From Zymoseptoria tritici IPO323 (Eukaryota > Ascomycota > Dothideomycetes > Mycosphaerellales > Mycosphaerellaceae): a stretch of DNA of 64,000 nt. The DNA lies in NCBI RefSeq assembly GCF_000219625.1, contig NC_018203.1, forward strand, positions 62,001 through 126,000, read 5' to 3'. The notes under the pieces are model-generated. The model searched no databases, was not told the origin of the DNA, and saw only the letters and a program-made list of their open reading frames with translations. Numbering within the stretch: the first letter of the stretch is position 1; each line of letters begins with the position of its first letter. Below, in pieces: positions 33,431-42,935 of the stretch. The translations under genes and the position numbers were made by a program.

Positions 33431-35403
33431 TCCTCTACGACTCCTCTACGACGCTACGACGCTTCGCTGGCCATAAGGACTCGCCCGAACATGACTTCTG
33501 GCCGACCGCAACGATGTTCAACCTCAGGCATCCGTCTTGACCGCACGTCTTCCTTTGACGACCATCAAGCTCATCCTCCATCTATCACATTGACCCGAGA
33601 TCGCCAATTTCCTACTCCTATACAGCCTCGTCACCATCATCATCGCCATCGTCATCCACCTACACCTCCTTACTATCCTCCTCCTCGGTTACCTCCTCCT
33701 CCGCCCTCTCCCTATCCCTTACAAACCCCACCACAATTCCCGTCGCCCTCGAAATCTCTACCAAACAGCCGACAAAGTTTTCCTTCTCGAACAACGCATC
33801 CGCTCTATAGAAGAGGGATTGCAAAATTTCCTAAGCGGTCGCTTTGTCGGATGTCGTCGTCGTCGGAGCGATTGTAGTAGCGGTGGTAGTATGCCTTTGA
33901 GGACTCGACTGCGGCGGTACGACTTCTCGACTTGTGGACATGCGGTGGCCTCGAGCTGTACCTCCGCCGGCGGAGACGATCTGGTGGTGAAGGACGGGGA
34001 TGGCCTCGGATTGAGCGTGCTTCTCGGCGATGTCGAGAAGAACGTACGCCTCAGCAATCGTGCCTCTATTCGCCGTGTCCGTGTCGTTGTGGTGGTGCGA
34101 CTTCGTCAGCACATCCAGGTTAATTTCCTCTCCAGCGACTCTTTCATGGAACGACCCAGTCTCTGCCCTCTTCTCCTTCTCCTCCGTTTCCTTCCCCTTT
34201 TCCACCCGACTCTTCTTCCCCATCTTCCTAGCCGGCAATTCCTTCTTATTTTTCTCCTTCTTCTTCTCTTCCTTCTTCTTAAACGATACCTCCACCGTCG
34301 ACGATTTCTTCCCGGCAGCATGTTCCTCCTTCTCTAATTTCGCCAGAGCGAGCAGCATTTCTTTATTCTCCTTGTCAACAGCGCTGTGGTCCCGTTCTCC
34401 TCCTCGTCGAAGCAGAAGGCCGGAGATCGCTTGCATCTCATCCGCCCTTCCCTCTCCCCTCCCCTCTCCATCTTCCTCCTCCTCCCTCTCTTGCTTAATC
34501 AAAACTCCACATTCACTCTCTTCCTGCTCGAGTCCCAACTTCGCAACTCCACGACTCTCACCCTCAACCGGCTCAGCTTCAGCGTCAGCGTCAGCAGTAC
34601 CATTCTCTTCCTCCGCATGCGGCGTACACTTACTACTCACCGCATCCTCCATCAAAACATCTAGTCCAGCATCCCCGTACCCGTCTCTTTCTCTCGGCTC
34701 GACCTTCAGAACACAATCCGTAATCGAGTCTTCTGCCACAACAGCGACCTCTCTTCGCTTCTCCTCCAGCCCATCTCTTCCCACCACACCCTCCCGAACC
34801 GCATCCCCGCCCGTCTCCTCCACCTCGTCCACTACTCGCAGAGCCATACTCCCATCAATCAAAACTTTCGCCTACCTACCAGAAGTTAGAACCCAGTTAG
34901 TCAGTCAGTTAGTCATCGCCGCTTAAGAACCCAACCCAACCCCTCCTCACCCCTCCCCTCAAAACCCTCCCCACCGAAGAAAAGAAACAACTTACCGCAA
35001 ACCTCTCCCCCCTCCCCACATCCCTCTCCCCCAAATTCCTGCGTATCCATTTGAGCAGATTCGCTTTACTCCTCATCTCCTCTTCCTTACTCTCCGTCGT
35101 CTGACTCGCTATGCTCGTCCAGCCAACGTATGAGAGGGAGTCGTAGAGTGTGTTCAACAAGTCTGGTGTCAAGTCCGCGATCGTAGGAAGGGCGTTCTGG
35201 AGATCAGGTCAGGTTAGTAATGTGTCAGTTTCAGGCCAGCAAAACGTGTCAGCGGCGGGCAGCGACGAGCAGCGACGAGCAGCGACGTGTCAGCAACTCG
35301 GGTCCATCAGCTAGCTCCACGACACGACCCGGACGGAGGTGTCAGCTCAACAGCCCAGCTCGACGATGTTCATCAGCTCGACAGCCCAGCTCGACAAGTT
35401 CGT

Positions 35404-35601
35404 CAGCTCGACAGCCCAGCTCGACAATGTTCATCAGCTCAATCGCCCACTCCAGGCGGAGGTTCAGATCAGCTCAACAGCCCAGCTCGACAATGTTCAT
35501 CAGCTCAATCGCCCACTCCAGGCGGAGGTTCAGATCAGCTCAACAGCCCAGCTCGACAATGTTCATCAGCTCAATCGCCCACTCCAGGCGGAGGGTCAGC
35601 T
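35404..35601. repeat. 66-bp minisatellite, three units, inside the G2 intron
   Basis: Units start at 35404, 35470 and 35536 with near identity, each containing CAGCTCGACAATGTTCATCA. Flanking 15-bp CAGCTCGACAGCCCA units extend the array to about 35300-35720. Confidence 0.93.
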
Positions 35602-35775
35602 CAGATCAACATCACAGCTCGACATCCCAGCCCAGCTCGACATCCTAGCCCAGTCGAAAGGTCAGCTCAACAGCTCGACATCACAGCCCGGTCGACTCGG
35701 CTTGATAAGCCACAACCCGAGCGGAGAAGAGCTTAGGTTGATAGCCCTATCAAGACCGGTTAAGAAGGCAGGTAG

Positions 35776-36150
35776 TCTCACGTCCAGGTAGTCCCACATC
35801 TCGGACGGAGTCGCAGCCGGGTAACCTCAGATCCAGGCAGTCTCACATCCAGGCAGATCCAGACAGATCCAGACGGGAGTCGCAGCCGGGTAAGCAAGTC
35901 CAGCTGTCTAAGCAAGTCCAGCCGTCCACGCAGGTCCAAGCAGGTCCAGCCGTCCAAACCGACCCAGCCGTCCAGGCAGATCTAGCCTCAGACCATATCT
36001 CTTCACGTCCAGCCGTCCAGCCCATATCCAGCCGTCCAGGCTCACGTTCAGTCCAGGTCCAGCCGTCCATGCAAGTCCAAGCAGGTCTAGCCATTCAGCC
36101 CAGACCCAGCCCAAGTCCAGCTGTCCAAGCAGTTCCAGCTCCAGCCCATC
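35776..36150. repeat. GTCCAGCCGTCCA minisatellite inside the G2 intron
   Basis: Long degenerate array of 13-17 bp units (AAGCAGGTCCAGCCGTCCA and variants), strand-asymmetric in CCAG. It ends about 25 bp before the splice donor. Confidence 0.85.
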
Positions 36151-36599
36151 TCCAGCCCAGCAAAAAAACGGAAAAAAACTTACCTCCTCAAAAACTCCTC
36201 AACAACCGGTCTCGCAAGACGATAGTCGTGTTTCTTCTGCCTGCTTCCCATTCCCATTTTCGGCGTCCTCCTGTCCTTTCCTCTCCTTTCCTTCCCTTGC
36301 GTCTCCTTGCGTCTTTCGTTGGGTCGATAGTGTCGATAGTGTCCTTCAAGCAGGCAAGCAAGCGAAAATGCAAGCGAAAATGCGGTTGATCTGCAAGCGA
36401 AAATGCGGTTGATCTGCAGGCAATCTGTGGGCGATCTGCAGGTATAAGGAAGAGGAAGTTGAGGAAGCAGCCGGATCCGAGATGAGATTGGAGATGAGAT
36501 TGGAGATGGGATTCAAAGAGACGGGATTGCAGAGGGAAGCAATAGGGGACGCTGTTGCTCTGAAGTGGAGTGGTGGGTTTGACCTCAGGAAGGAGGAAA

Positions 36600-37020
36600 A
36601 GTCGGTGCTGGAGATGCTGCCTTCGTTCAACACAGTATGCACCCCAGCAGCAGGAATGGCGGTGAGGTCAGTGCTGAGTTCACTATCGCCCACAGCAGCA
36701 GCAGCAGCAGCTCCGGCGAAGTCGGTGCTGATCTTCACGTAGTATGCAGCGGCGAGGTCACCGTCGATGCTGAATTCAACACCGTACGCAGCGGGTTCGG
36801 TCGCCGTCGGTGCTGAGTTCACCATCACCCACAGCAGCCAGCAGGACGACCGGCGAAGTTAGTGCTAAATTCACCATCACCCACAGCAGCAAAACTACCG
36901 GCGAAGTTAGTGCTGAATCCACCATCGCCCAGAGGGGTCGGCATAACTGTAAGGCTAGTGCTAATCTCAACCCAGTCCTTAGCAGCAAGAATGCCAGCGA
37001 GAAGGCGGTACCAAACTCAC
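36600..37020 (-). repeat. Dispersed repeat, left copy (about 50-bp internal units)
   Basis: Imperfect tandem units around GGCGAAGTTAGTGCTGAATT. Its 36650-36790 part is an inverted diverged copy of 38600-38720. Confidence 0.7.
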
Positions 37021-37324
37021 CGTAGCACGCACATCAGCATACCTTCCCTCGTCCCGTCACGGGCTACATCACCGCAACATCACCGTTTCCGCAGCCGTCA
37101 CCGTTGACGGCACGAGGGACACCGACGCCATCAGGAACAGCAAAGTCAAATGTACTCAAGGAACGGCTCACATCACATCACTCCCGATCAAACACGACAA
37201 AAGTCTTATAGATGTCCCTTCCCTCCTCCAAAAACCTCTTTCCAGACGAAGAAACCCCATTCAATCCAATTCGAGGCTCAACACTATCCAAATCTCCTTA
37301 TGGTGGTGTGCGCCAACAACAACA

Positions 37325-38205
37325 ATGACCCCCCTCCAAGCCCGCCGCCGCAAGAGAACGGAAATCTCGCACCTCTCGTGCCAGCGCCAAAGTCTCCAAC
37401 TCTTGCAAACTCAGTCATCGCAAGCGTTGGAAGTGCTCGAGCGGGAAATACGATGGTTGGAGAAGAAGAAGAAGTGGTGGTGTGATGATGGGTCGTTGAT
37501 GATGATGCGGAGGAGGTGAGTTTCGAGTGTTCTTTTTTTCTCGGGTGTGCTCGGACGGCTTGATTCTGACTGGAGGGTTTTTTCTGGGGGTTTAGTGCTG
37601 GGATGAGAGGGATGGAAGAAGGGAGGAGGGATCAGACGGTGCAGCATTACGCTTTGATGAATGGTGGGCTGCTTCTTGAGGAGTGGGTGGGGGAGTTGAC
37701 TACTACGGCGGATGATGTTGTTGGTGGAGCTGATGAGGAAGATGGTGGTGATGAGGCGGACGTTGAGAAGGAAAATGTCTCATCAGCAGACCTCGACGAC
37801 GACTCAGAACACGTCGAAAAATTCTCATCGCCAAAACCCATCCAATCGTCATCCGATCCCGCCCCCATCGTCGCCTCCCCCTCCAGGGGCTTCTCCTCGA
37901 CCACCCCGGCCGCCGCTTTCAATCATTCACCACCCACCACTTCTCCTCCTCCTCCAGGACCTCCACACTCCGACGCCAGTCACTCCACCTCCGGTCTCCT
38001 CCAAGAAGCCACCTCCCTCACCCGCGGCATGTTCGGTCTGGTGTCCATGAACGCCGTTGCCGGCGCTTCCGCCGCGCAAAAGGGGGAGTGGAGGGAGGTG
38101 AAGCGGTTGGTGGATGAGATGAAGGAAGCGCTAGGGAGTGGGGATTTGAAGGCGTTGTTGGGGCAGGCGGTTGAGTATGAGAGTTGGTGGGGTAGGGGGG
38201 AGTGA
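37325..38205 (+). CDS. Orphan protein with basic N-terminal helix and acidic/Pro-rich middle
   Basis: Two exons, 37325-37515 and 37596-38205, joined across an 80-bp intron (GTGAGT, CTGAC branch, TTTAG) with matching phase; 266 aa. Residues 5-55 are basic then helical (ARRRKRTEIS; LEVLEREIRWLEKKKKWW), loosely like a basic-coiled-coil region but without a true bZIP signature. Residues 95-130 are acidic, 145-190 Ser/Pro-rich, and the last 60 form a helix (WREVKRLVDEMKEALGSGDL). No family recognised; not clearly related to G1-G3. An alternative upstream ATG at about 37299 opens another frame that stops at 37485. Confidence 0.6.
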
Positions 38206-39062
38206 GTGGGTGAGTAGGTAGGTGAAGAGATGGGTGGGCTGGGAGGATGGGGATGGGGTTCATTGGATGGAGTGAGCGATGCCTTTTTGGTAAAGAGTCA
38301 AGGCGCGGGGATTGAAGTGGATTTAATGGACTTGATCATGTACGACGGAGTTACTGCAGATAGATATACGCAGTCCTTGATGAAAAAACGTCCCTTTGCC
38401 ATGCGATCAGTTTTCAAAGTTTTTGGCCTTTTGTTTCTGCCGAGGAAGTGGAGGAATCTCAAGACATTCCGTGATGGGCCTCAAGGCTTCTACAGTGCAC
38501 TGACTGACAATAGCCGACACGTCTTCTCTCCAGGAATACGGCTGCTGTTGGCAACTTCTGTGTACGACAATAAGATTAGTACGGACTTTGACGGCGATCT
38601 TGCTGCTGCGTACTGTGTTGAATCCACCATCGACCTCGTTGCTACATACTACGTGAAGATCAGCACTGACTTTGACGGCAGTCCTGCTGTCATAGGCGAT
38701 GGTGAATTCAGCACCGAGCTCGTCGGCAGTCCTAGCTGCGCTGCATACGACGAACGGATTCGGAAACCGACCTGGCGTTGCAGTGGGTGGTGAAAGTAGC
38801 ATGGACGGCGCCAGTTGCGGCGACAGCAGAGTCGGCGTCGCAGTAGTCGGTGACAGCAGCATGAACCGTGAGCATCGGTCCCGGCGCCAGCATTCGTGCC
38901 GTCCTTCCAGATCCCTTCAAGTATCCTGCCATTCGCCATCAATTAACAATCCTACGTTCTTCCCAAGAAACCCATCCCTCCCATACACACCCACAGTACG
39001 TCCCTCTCAATCTCGTTGACCGCTCAGTCAACCCCCACAACCTCTCAACCTCTTTACCAACC
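38206..39062. other. Intergenic; contains right copy of the dispersed repeat
   Basis: Promoter side of G3. 38560-38760 carries the inverted counterpart of the 36.6-kb repeat. No gene. Confidence 0.4.
38560..38760 (+). repeat. Dispersed repeat, right copy
   Basis: Contains TACTACGTGAAGATCAGCAC and flanking sequence matching the reverse complement of about 36650-36790 at roughly three quarters identity by eye. Confidence 0.7.
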
Positions 39063-40122
39063 ATGCCTCCCGCACCACCAACCTTCGGCCTCACGCTCCT
39101 CACCCCAACTCAACTCCTCTCCCGCAACGCAGCCAACGCCCGCTCCCACCCCCTCAAACCGCACCCTCACTCCCTCACCATCCTCACAACCTGGTGCTCC
39201 AAATACGCCCTCGACCGCTACCACATGCCAGACGCCACCAACCTCCTCCATCTGCTCGAGAAGATGAACTACATCCAGGGTCTGCAGAACGAGGAAGAAG
39301 TATGTGAGGTGGCGTTTCGGGTTGGGTCGATTTTGATCAAGAAGTTTTTAGGGGTGAAGAGGGAGGGGGATGGGAGGGCGGCGACGGCGAAGGAGGTGGG
39401 GGTTTTGAGTGGGGAGGTGGGAGGGTTGTGGATGGAGATGAGGGGTCGGAAAGGTGGGGAGGATAGAGTGGGAGAGGAGGGAGTCGAAGAAATTAAGCAT
39501 GAGAAGAAAGTCGAAGAAGTGGAGAATGGAGAGGAGGAGGTCGGAGATGGTGAACATGGAAAGGAAGGAGTCAAACATGTCGAGCATGAAGAAAACGCGC
39601 TCGACGATGGAGACTCACTTGCTCGCCTGGAAAATGCGTACGCCACGAGAGTGCAGCAGCAGCCACACAAGTCCGCTGCCCAGCAGTCCCACTCCAAAGG
39701 TCACCCACGCAAAGCGACTCTCGCAGCAGCCGCCGTTGATGAGCCCAAGACTCCTGCTCCGATCATCACGGCCAAAGTCAAGAGCACTCCTCGCCAGATC
39801 AAGCCTGGTACGTCCTCACTTCGTCTTCAACCCCCTTTGAACAGTTTCTCGCTAACACACCCTGTCTCTCACAGCTCCAGCCCATCTGCTCAAGACGACC
39901 AACGAACCCGCGCAGAAAGACGACGTCCTCGAGACCAAACTCAACCAAGCCAAGCTCTACATGGCCAAAGTCAACAAGACCAAGCTCGACCAACTCTACA
40001 AGCAACGTGAGGTGTTGATCAAGAGTATAGCCGCGAGGAAGGCCGAGGAAGAGAGGCTCGAGAAGAAGTTGAGGGTCAAGAGGGAGGAGATGGTTTTGCT
40101 GATGATGTCGATTGATGCTTGA
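39063..40122 (+). CDS. Orphan family member G3
   Basis: Two exons, 39063-39807 and 39875-40122, split by a 67-bp intron (GTACGT, GCTAACAC branch, CACAG), phases consistent; 330 aa. ATG context is ACCATGCC-like. Residues 40-105 carry the family block (LTTWCSKYALDRYHMPDATN; VGSILIKKFLG) matching G1's WCAKH and GRW region. Residues 120-190 are Glu/Lys-rich and repetitive. The C-terminal exon encodes a strongly helical coiled coil (KLNQAKLYMAKVNKTKLDQ; RKAEEERLEKKLRVKREE). No Gln/NPF tail as in G1. Function unknown. It is the most intact compact member of the family in the window. Confidence 0.75.
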
Positions 40123-42935
40123 GGATCTGGATCGGTGAGTGCGTATTGAGAGGGAGAGATCTGTGTTGGCTTGCGTGGGATGGCAATGAGGAGATGGAAG
40201 GACTCTGACTGCGAGTCATCGCAGACGCCGTAGGAGAGAGAAGTAACGACATCGCATGATCGCTTCAGGTCCCTTTTCAATCATGTCCATCGTCTGTCCG
40301 GTCATGTCCTTGCATCTTGTCGCGATCTCTTCGTATCCCAGCAGTCCCTTCATCTCACTGCGACTTCTTCATCTTGCTGGACTCCTTCGCCTGGTTTCAA
40401 ACAGATCGCCCACCAACCCGACCTCATTCGCATCTTCCTCTTCGCCATTCTTTCCTCCTCCACATACAGCCAAGCGCCGTCGTCGAAGCCGTCCAGGTCG
40501 TGTTCGAAGTCGTGGGCCATGATAGGTGAGGAGGAAGGTCAAGGTAGTCGTGAGCGTAGCACGGCCAGGTTTGCCCGCTCGCGTCGGTGCGCTGTTCGCT
40601 TGCTCGCTTACTTGCTGGAGATGAACGTCCCCATCTCATAGTCATGATCCAACGTTGTCCTCGGAGCAGCCTCAAGGACACATGAGTTCAGTGTTGGCGA
40701 GGTGTACGAGTGCTGCAGTAGTCCTTCGTACAGATCGCGCATCAACCCAAATCGCACATCTCTTCCTCTTCGCCGTCCTCGAAGCCAGCACTTTCTCCCG
40801 AATTGCGCTTGTTGCAAGCGGAGGTGAGGAAAGGGCGAATCGATAGCGTAGGGCACGGTCTCCTGCTCGACATGGTTGCGGTCGTCACGTATATACGTGG
40901 TCTGGATGCCGGCGGTGGTGGCTCTGGAGAGTGAGGTTGTGGAGTTTAAACTGGCGAAGACGAGGTCATGGTTTTCACCGGCTTGGACCACGAATGGGTC
41001 GAATTCAATTGTGTGAGGTCAGTGAGGAATGCAATGCCATTGTCATCCTGAGAAGAAGCCTTCCCTGAAACAGGCATGTCGCTGTAGAGGCGCCGGAGAC
41101 GTTCGCGCAATTCCGGTGATGGAGAGCAGTCGGAAGATTTCGGATGTTTCAACTCGGGAGACTTCGGACTCGCTGAAGGAGATTCACTTTCTCTTATGTA
41201 TACGTAAGGTTTGGCGCTAATCGCACCAAATCTGCGCTAACTGAGTCCTCAGCGATTGATCGAGGGCTAACGAAACAATTCGTTGTTGCTATCGAATATA
41301 TCTCAACACCACCTCGCAAAGGCAATTTAAAAACATGTCAGATCACAGAGCATAGCCTACTCTACGTTCTATGCAGTTTTCAAGTTTCAACCCGTCTATC
41401 GCATAAAGACTTGATCAAACCGAGAGTGTCATTGCATGGACGAGGTCGAAGGGCGGCAATCGCTGAGCCCGTCAGCCCTCGGATGTGTTATAAGCATCAG
41501 TACCCAATCTCTCCCTCTCGACGACGCTGTCCGATGTCGCCAGCTTCCCTCATCTCCCATGCCGACGCCTGCCACGACCGAGTTCAATCCGCGTCCAAAT
41601 TGACCTCTCTACCCAAAGGCGGCTGTATGCCAATGCGCCCATCGTCCGGATTCGTTGTCTTCTCTCTCTGCGTCGCAGTCCCGACCAAATCATCATCACC
41701 ATCGTCGCCCAGCTCCCTCATCGACCCAAGACTCGGCTGCTTCTCCTCCTTGCCTGCGAAGCGACCCGCAAATCTGCGGTCTACGCACGGGTTACTGGCC
41801 ACATTCCCTTCGTCTCAGACGCCTCTTGATACACACCCAGGACATCTGGAGTATATTGCATCTCGCAATGGCCGTGGGCCGTGGCGAAGACCCAGCAGGG
41901 CACAGCACACCGCCATCCACCCCAACTTCTGTAAGCCGAGGAGACTGTTACCGCTCCGAACAATCCGACCCCAAACTCCAACGAAGTCATCAACGCGTGA
42001 CAATCCATACCCTCCAGACTGTCCATGTTGTCGCGAGGGTCCAAAAGACGCCGGTCTCCGGGCCTCCACCAGTGCCGAGAGCTGCTAGCCACTTTGTCCG
42101 ACCGATCGAAAGAACATTTCCACGTCTGAAACTATGTGCGTGGAAGACTTACTATGCATGATACTCACATAGCAAGTGAACGCTACGATCACGCAATACG
42201 CATAAGGTGTCTTCGCTGTAACACCACCACTCCGCAAGAGGGACGATATCAGGTCAAGGTGGAGTCCAGCCGCCCTGCGTGTGCGTGTTGGACTTATCCT
42301 GCTTCAAGAACATTCGTTCGAGGGGAGGAAGGCGCGGCCTCTATTACCGTTCCCGAGGCGGCGTTTCTTCGCAGGAATCCTCCTCGTAGCCCGCTGCCTT
42401 TATTACTAACGCCAGCTGCGGCAATCGAGCATTTCAAGAGATAGATATGATCAACGCAGCGAGTTCATCATCCAGGGAATCCAGATCGGTGAAAAATTCC
42501 ACAAGTGAACCAACCGCGCGGTCTTGCCGTACGTGGCCCGCGGCCGCTGCATTGATACTGTGGCCATGTCAAGACCGAGCGAGAAGTCTAATTATCGGCC
42601 GGAGAGGTTTTACAGTTAGCTCGGTTCCATCGTCGTCGCTGCGATCAGCTGAAAGAGTCCTTTGGCGAAGACACTCCGGATGCGTCGGTCGTGATTGCCT
42701 TGGATTCAGTGGTCGACGAAGCGCGTGAATAATCCGTACATATACGCCAGCCTCGTGTCGCTATCGTCGACCTACACACGTGAGAGCAAGATTCAACCCA
42801 AGTCCGAACAAAGCACAGCTCCTGCAGCGAAGAGCACCATCGGATTCGGTCTCTTTGCTAAATCCCTGGATAACGATTACATCTTTCAAATTCCACCAGC
42901 CACCCATTTCCCATTTCCCAATCCGCAATCCCTCA
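40123..42935. other. 2.8 kb without a convincing gene
   Basis: Overlapping frames on both strands. The only protein-like stretch is on the minus strand at 40608-41152, apparently in two registers (see the separate entry). Frames around 41411-42160 look like chance translations. Confidence 0.35.
40608..41152 (-). pseudogene. Possible frameshifted gene remnant
   Basis: Minus strand. SPELRERLRRLYSDMP...DNGIAFLTDL (41152 to about 41000) is followed one register away by FDPFVVQAGENHDLVFASLN and a continuous frame to 40608 (LMRDLYEGLLQHSYTSP). Both halves are protein-like and the switch occurs within about 15 bp near 41000, too short for an intron. No family recognised. Confidence 0.3.

Larger units (their letters stand above)
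32484..33830. other. Intergenic region between G1 and G2
   Basis: 5' flank of G1 and 3' flank of G2. It holds a 30-bp direct repeat (GTCGAGGTCCAGGGTGAAG) near 32785-32850 and a CTCACCTCAT-type repeat at 33366-33430. Open frames here have no motif. Confidence 0.4.
33831..36236 (-). pseudogene. Orphan family member G2, apparently truncated and frameshifted
   Basis: Readable exons on the minus strand: 36236-36184 (KHDYRLARPVVEEFLR), 35195-about 34982 (LTPDLLNTLYDSLSYVG), and 34875-33831, a long Glu/Lys-rich disordered tail (KVLIDGSMALRVVDEVEE onward). Donor GTAAGT at 36183 and acceptor CTCCAG with CTAAC branch at 35196 are good. The first two exons align with G1 exons 3 and 4 around the same phase-2 intron, but joining them puts the second one base out of frame. 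Relative to G1, one nucleotide is missing just after the acceptor. No counterpart of G1 exons 1-2 was found upstream; that stretch is minisatellite. So G2 looks like a pseudogene, unless a missed micro-exon or a sequencing error is responsible. Confidence 0.6.

Noticed and set aside
33831..34926. Long Ser/Phe-rich plus frames opposite G2
   Set aside because: Mirror image of the Glu/Lys-rich tail of G2; no splice or start support.
35843..36114. Trp/Gly-rich frames with repeated TAWTC-type units
   Set aside because: Translation of the intronic minisatellite; no start context and the stretch lies between good splice signals.
37325..37480. bZIP transcription factor reading of the basic/helical N-terminus
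   Set aside because: The invariant Asn-x7-Arg of the basic region and regular leucine heptads are not present.
41411..42161. Two long overlapping plus ORFs (225 and 168 codons)
   Set aside because: No motif, biased low-information composition, and overlapping frames on both strands are equally open.
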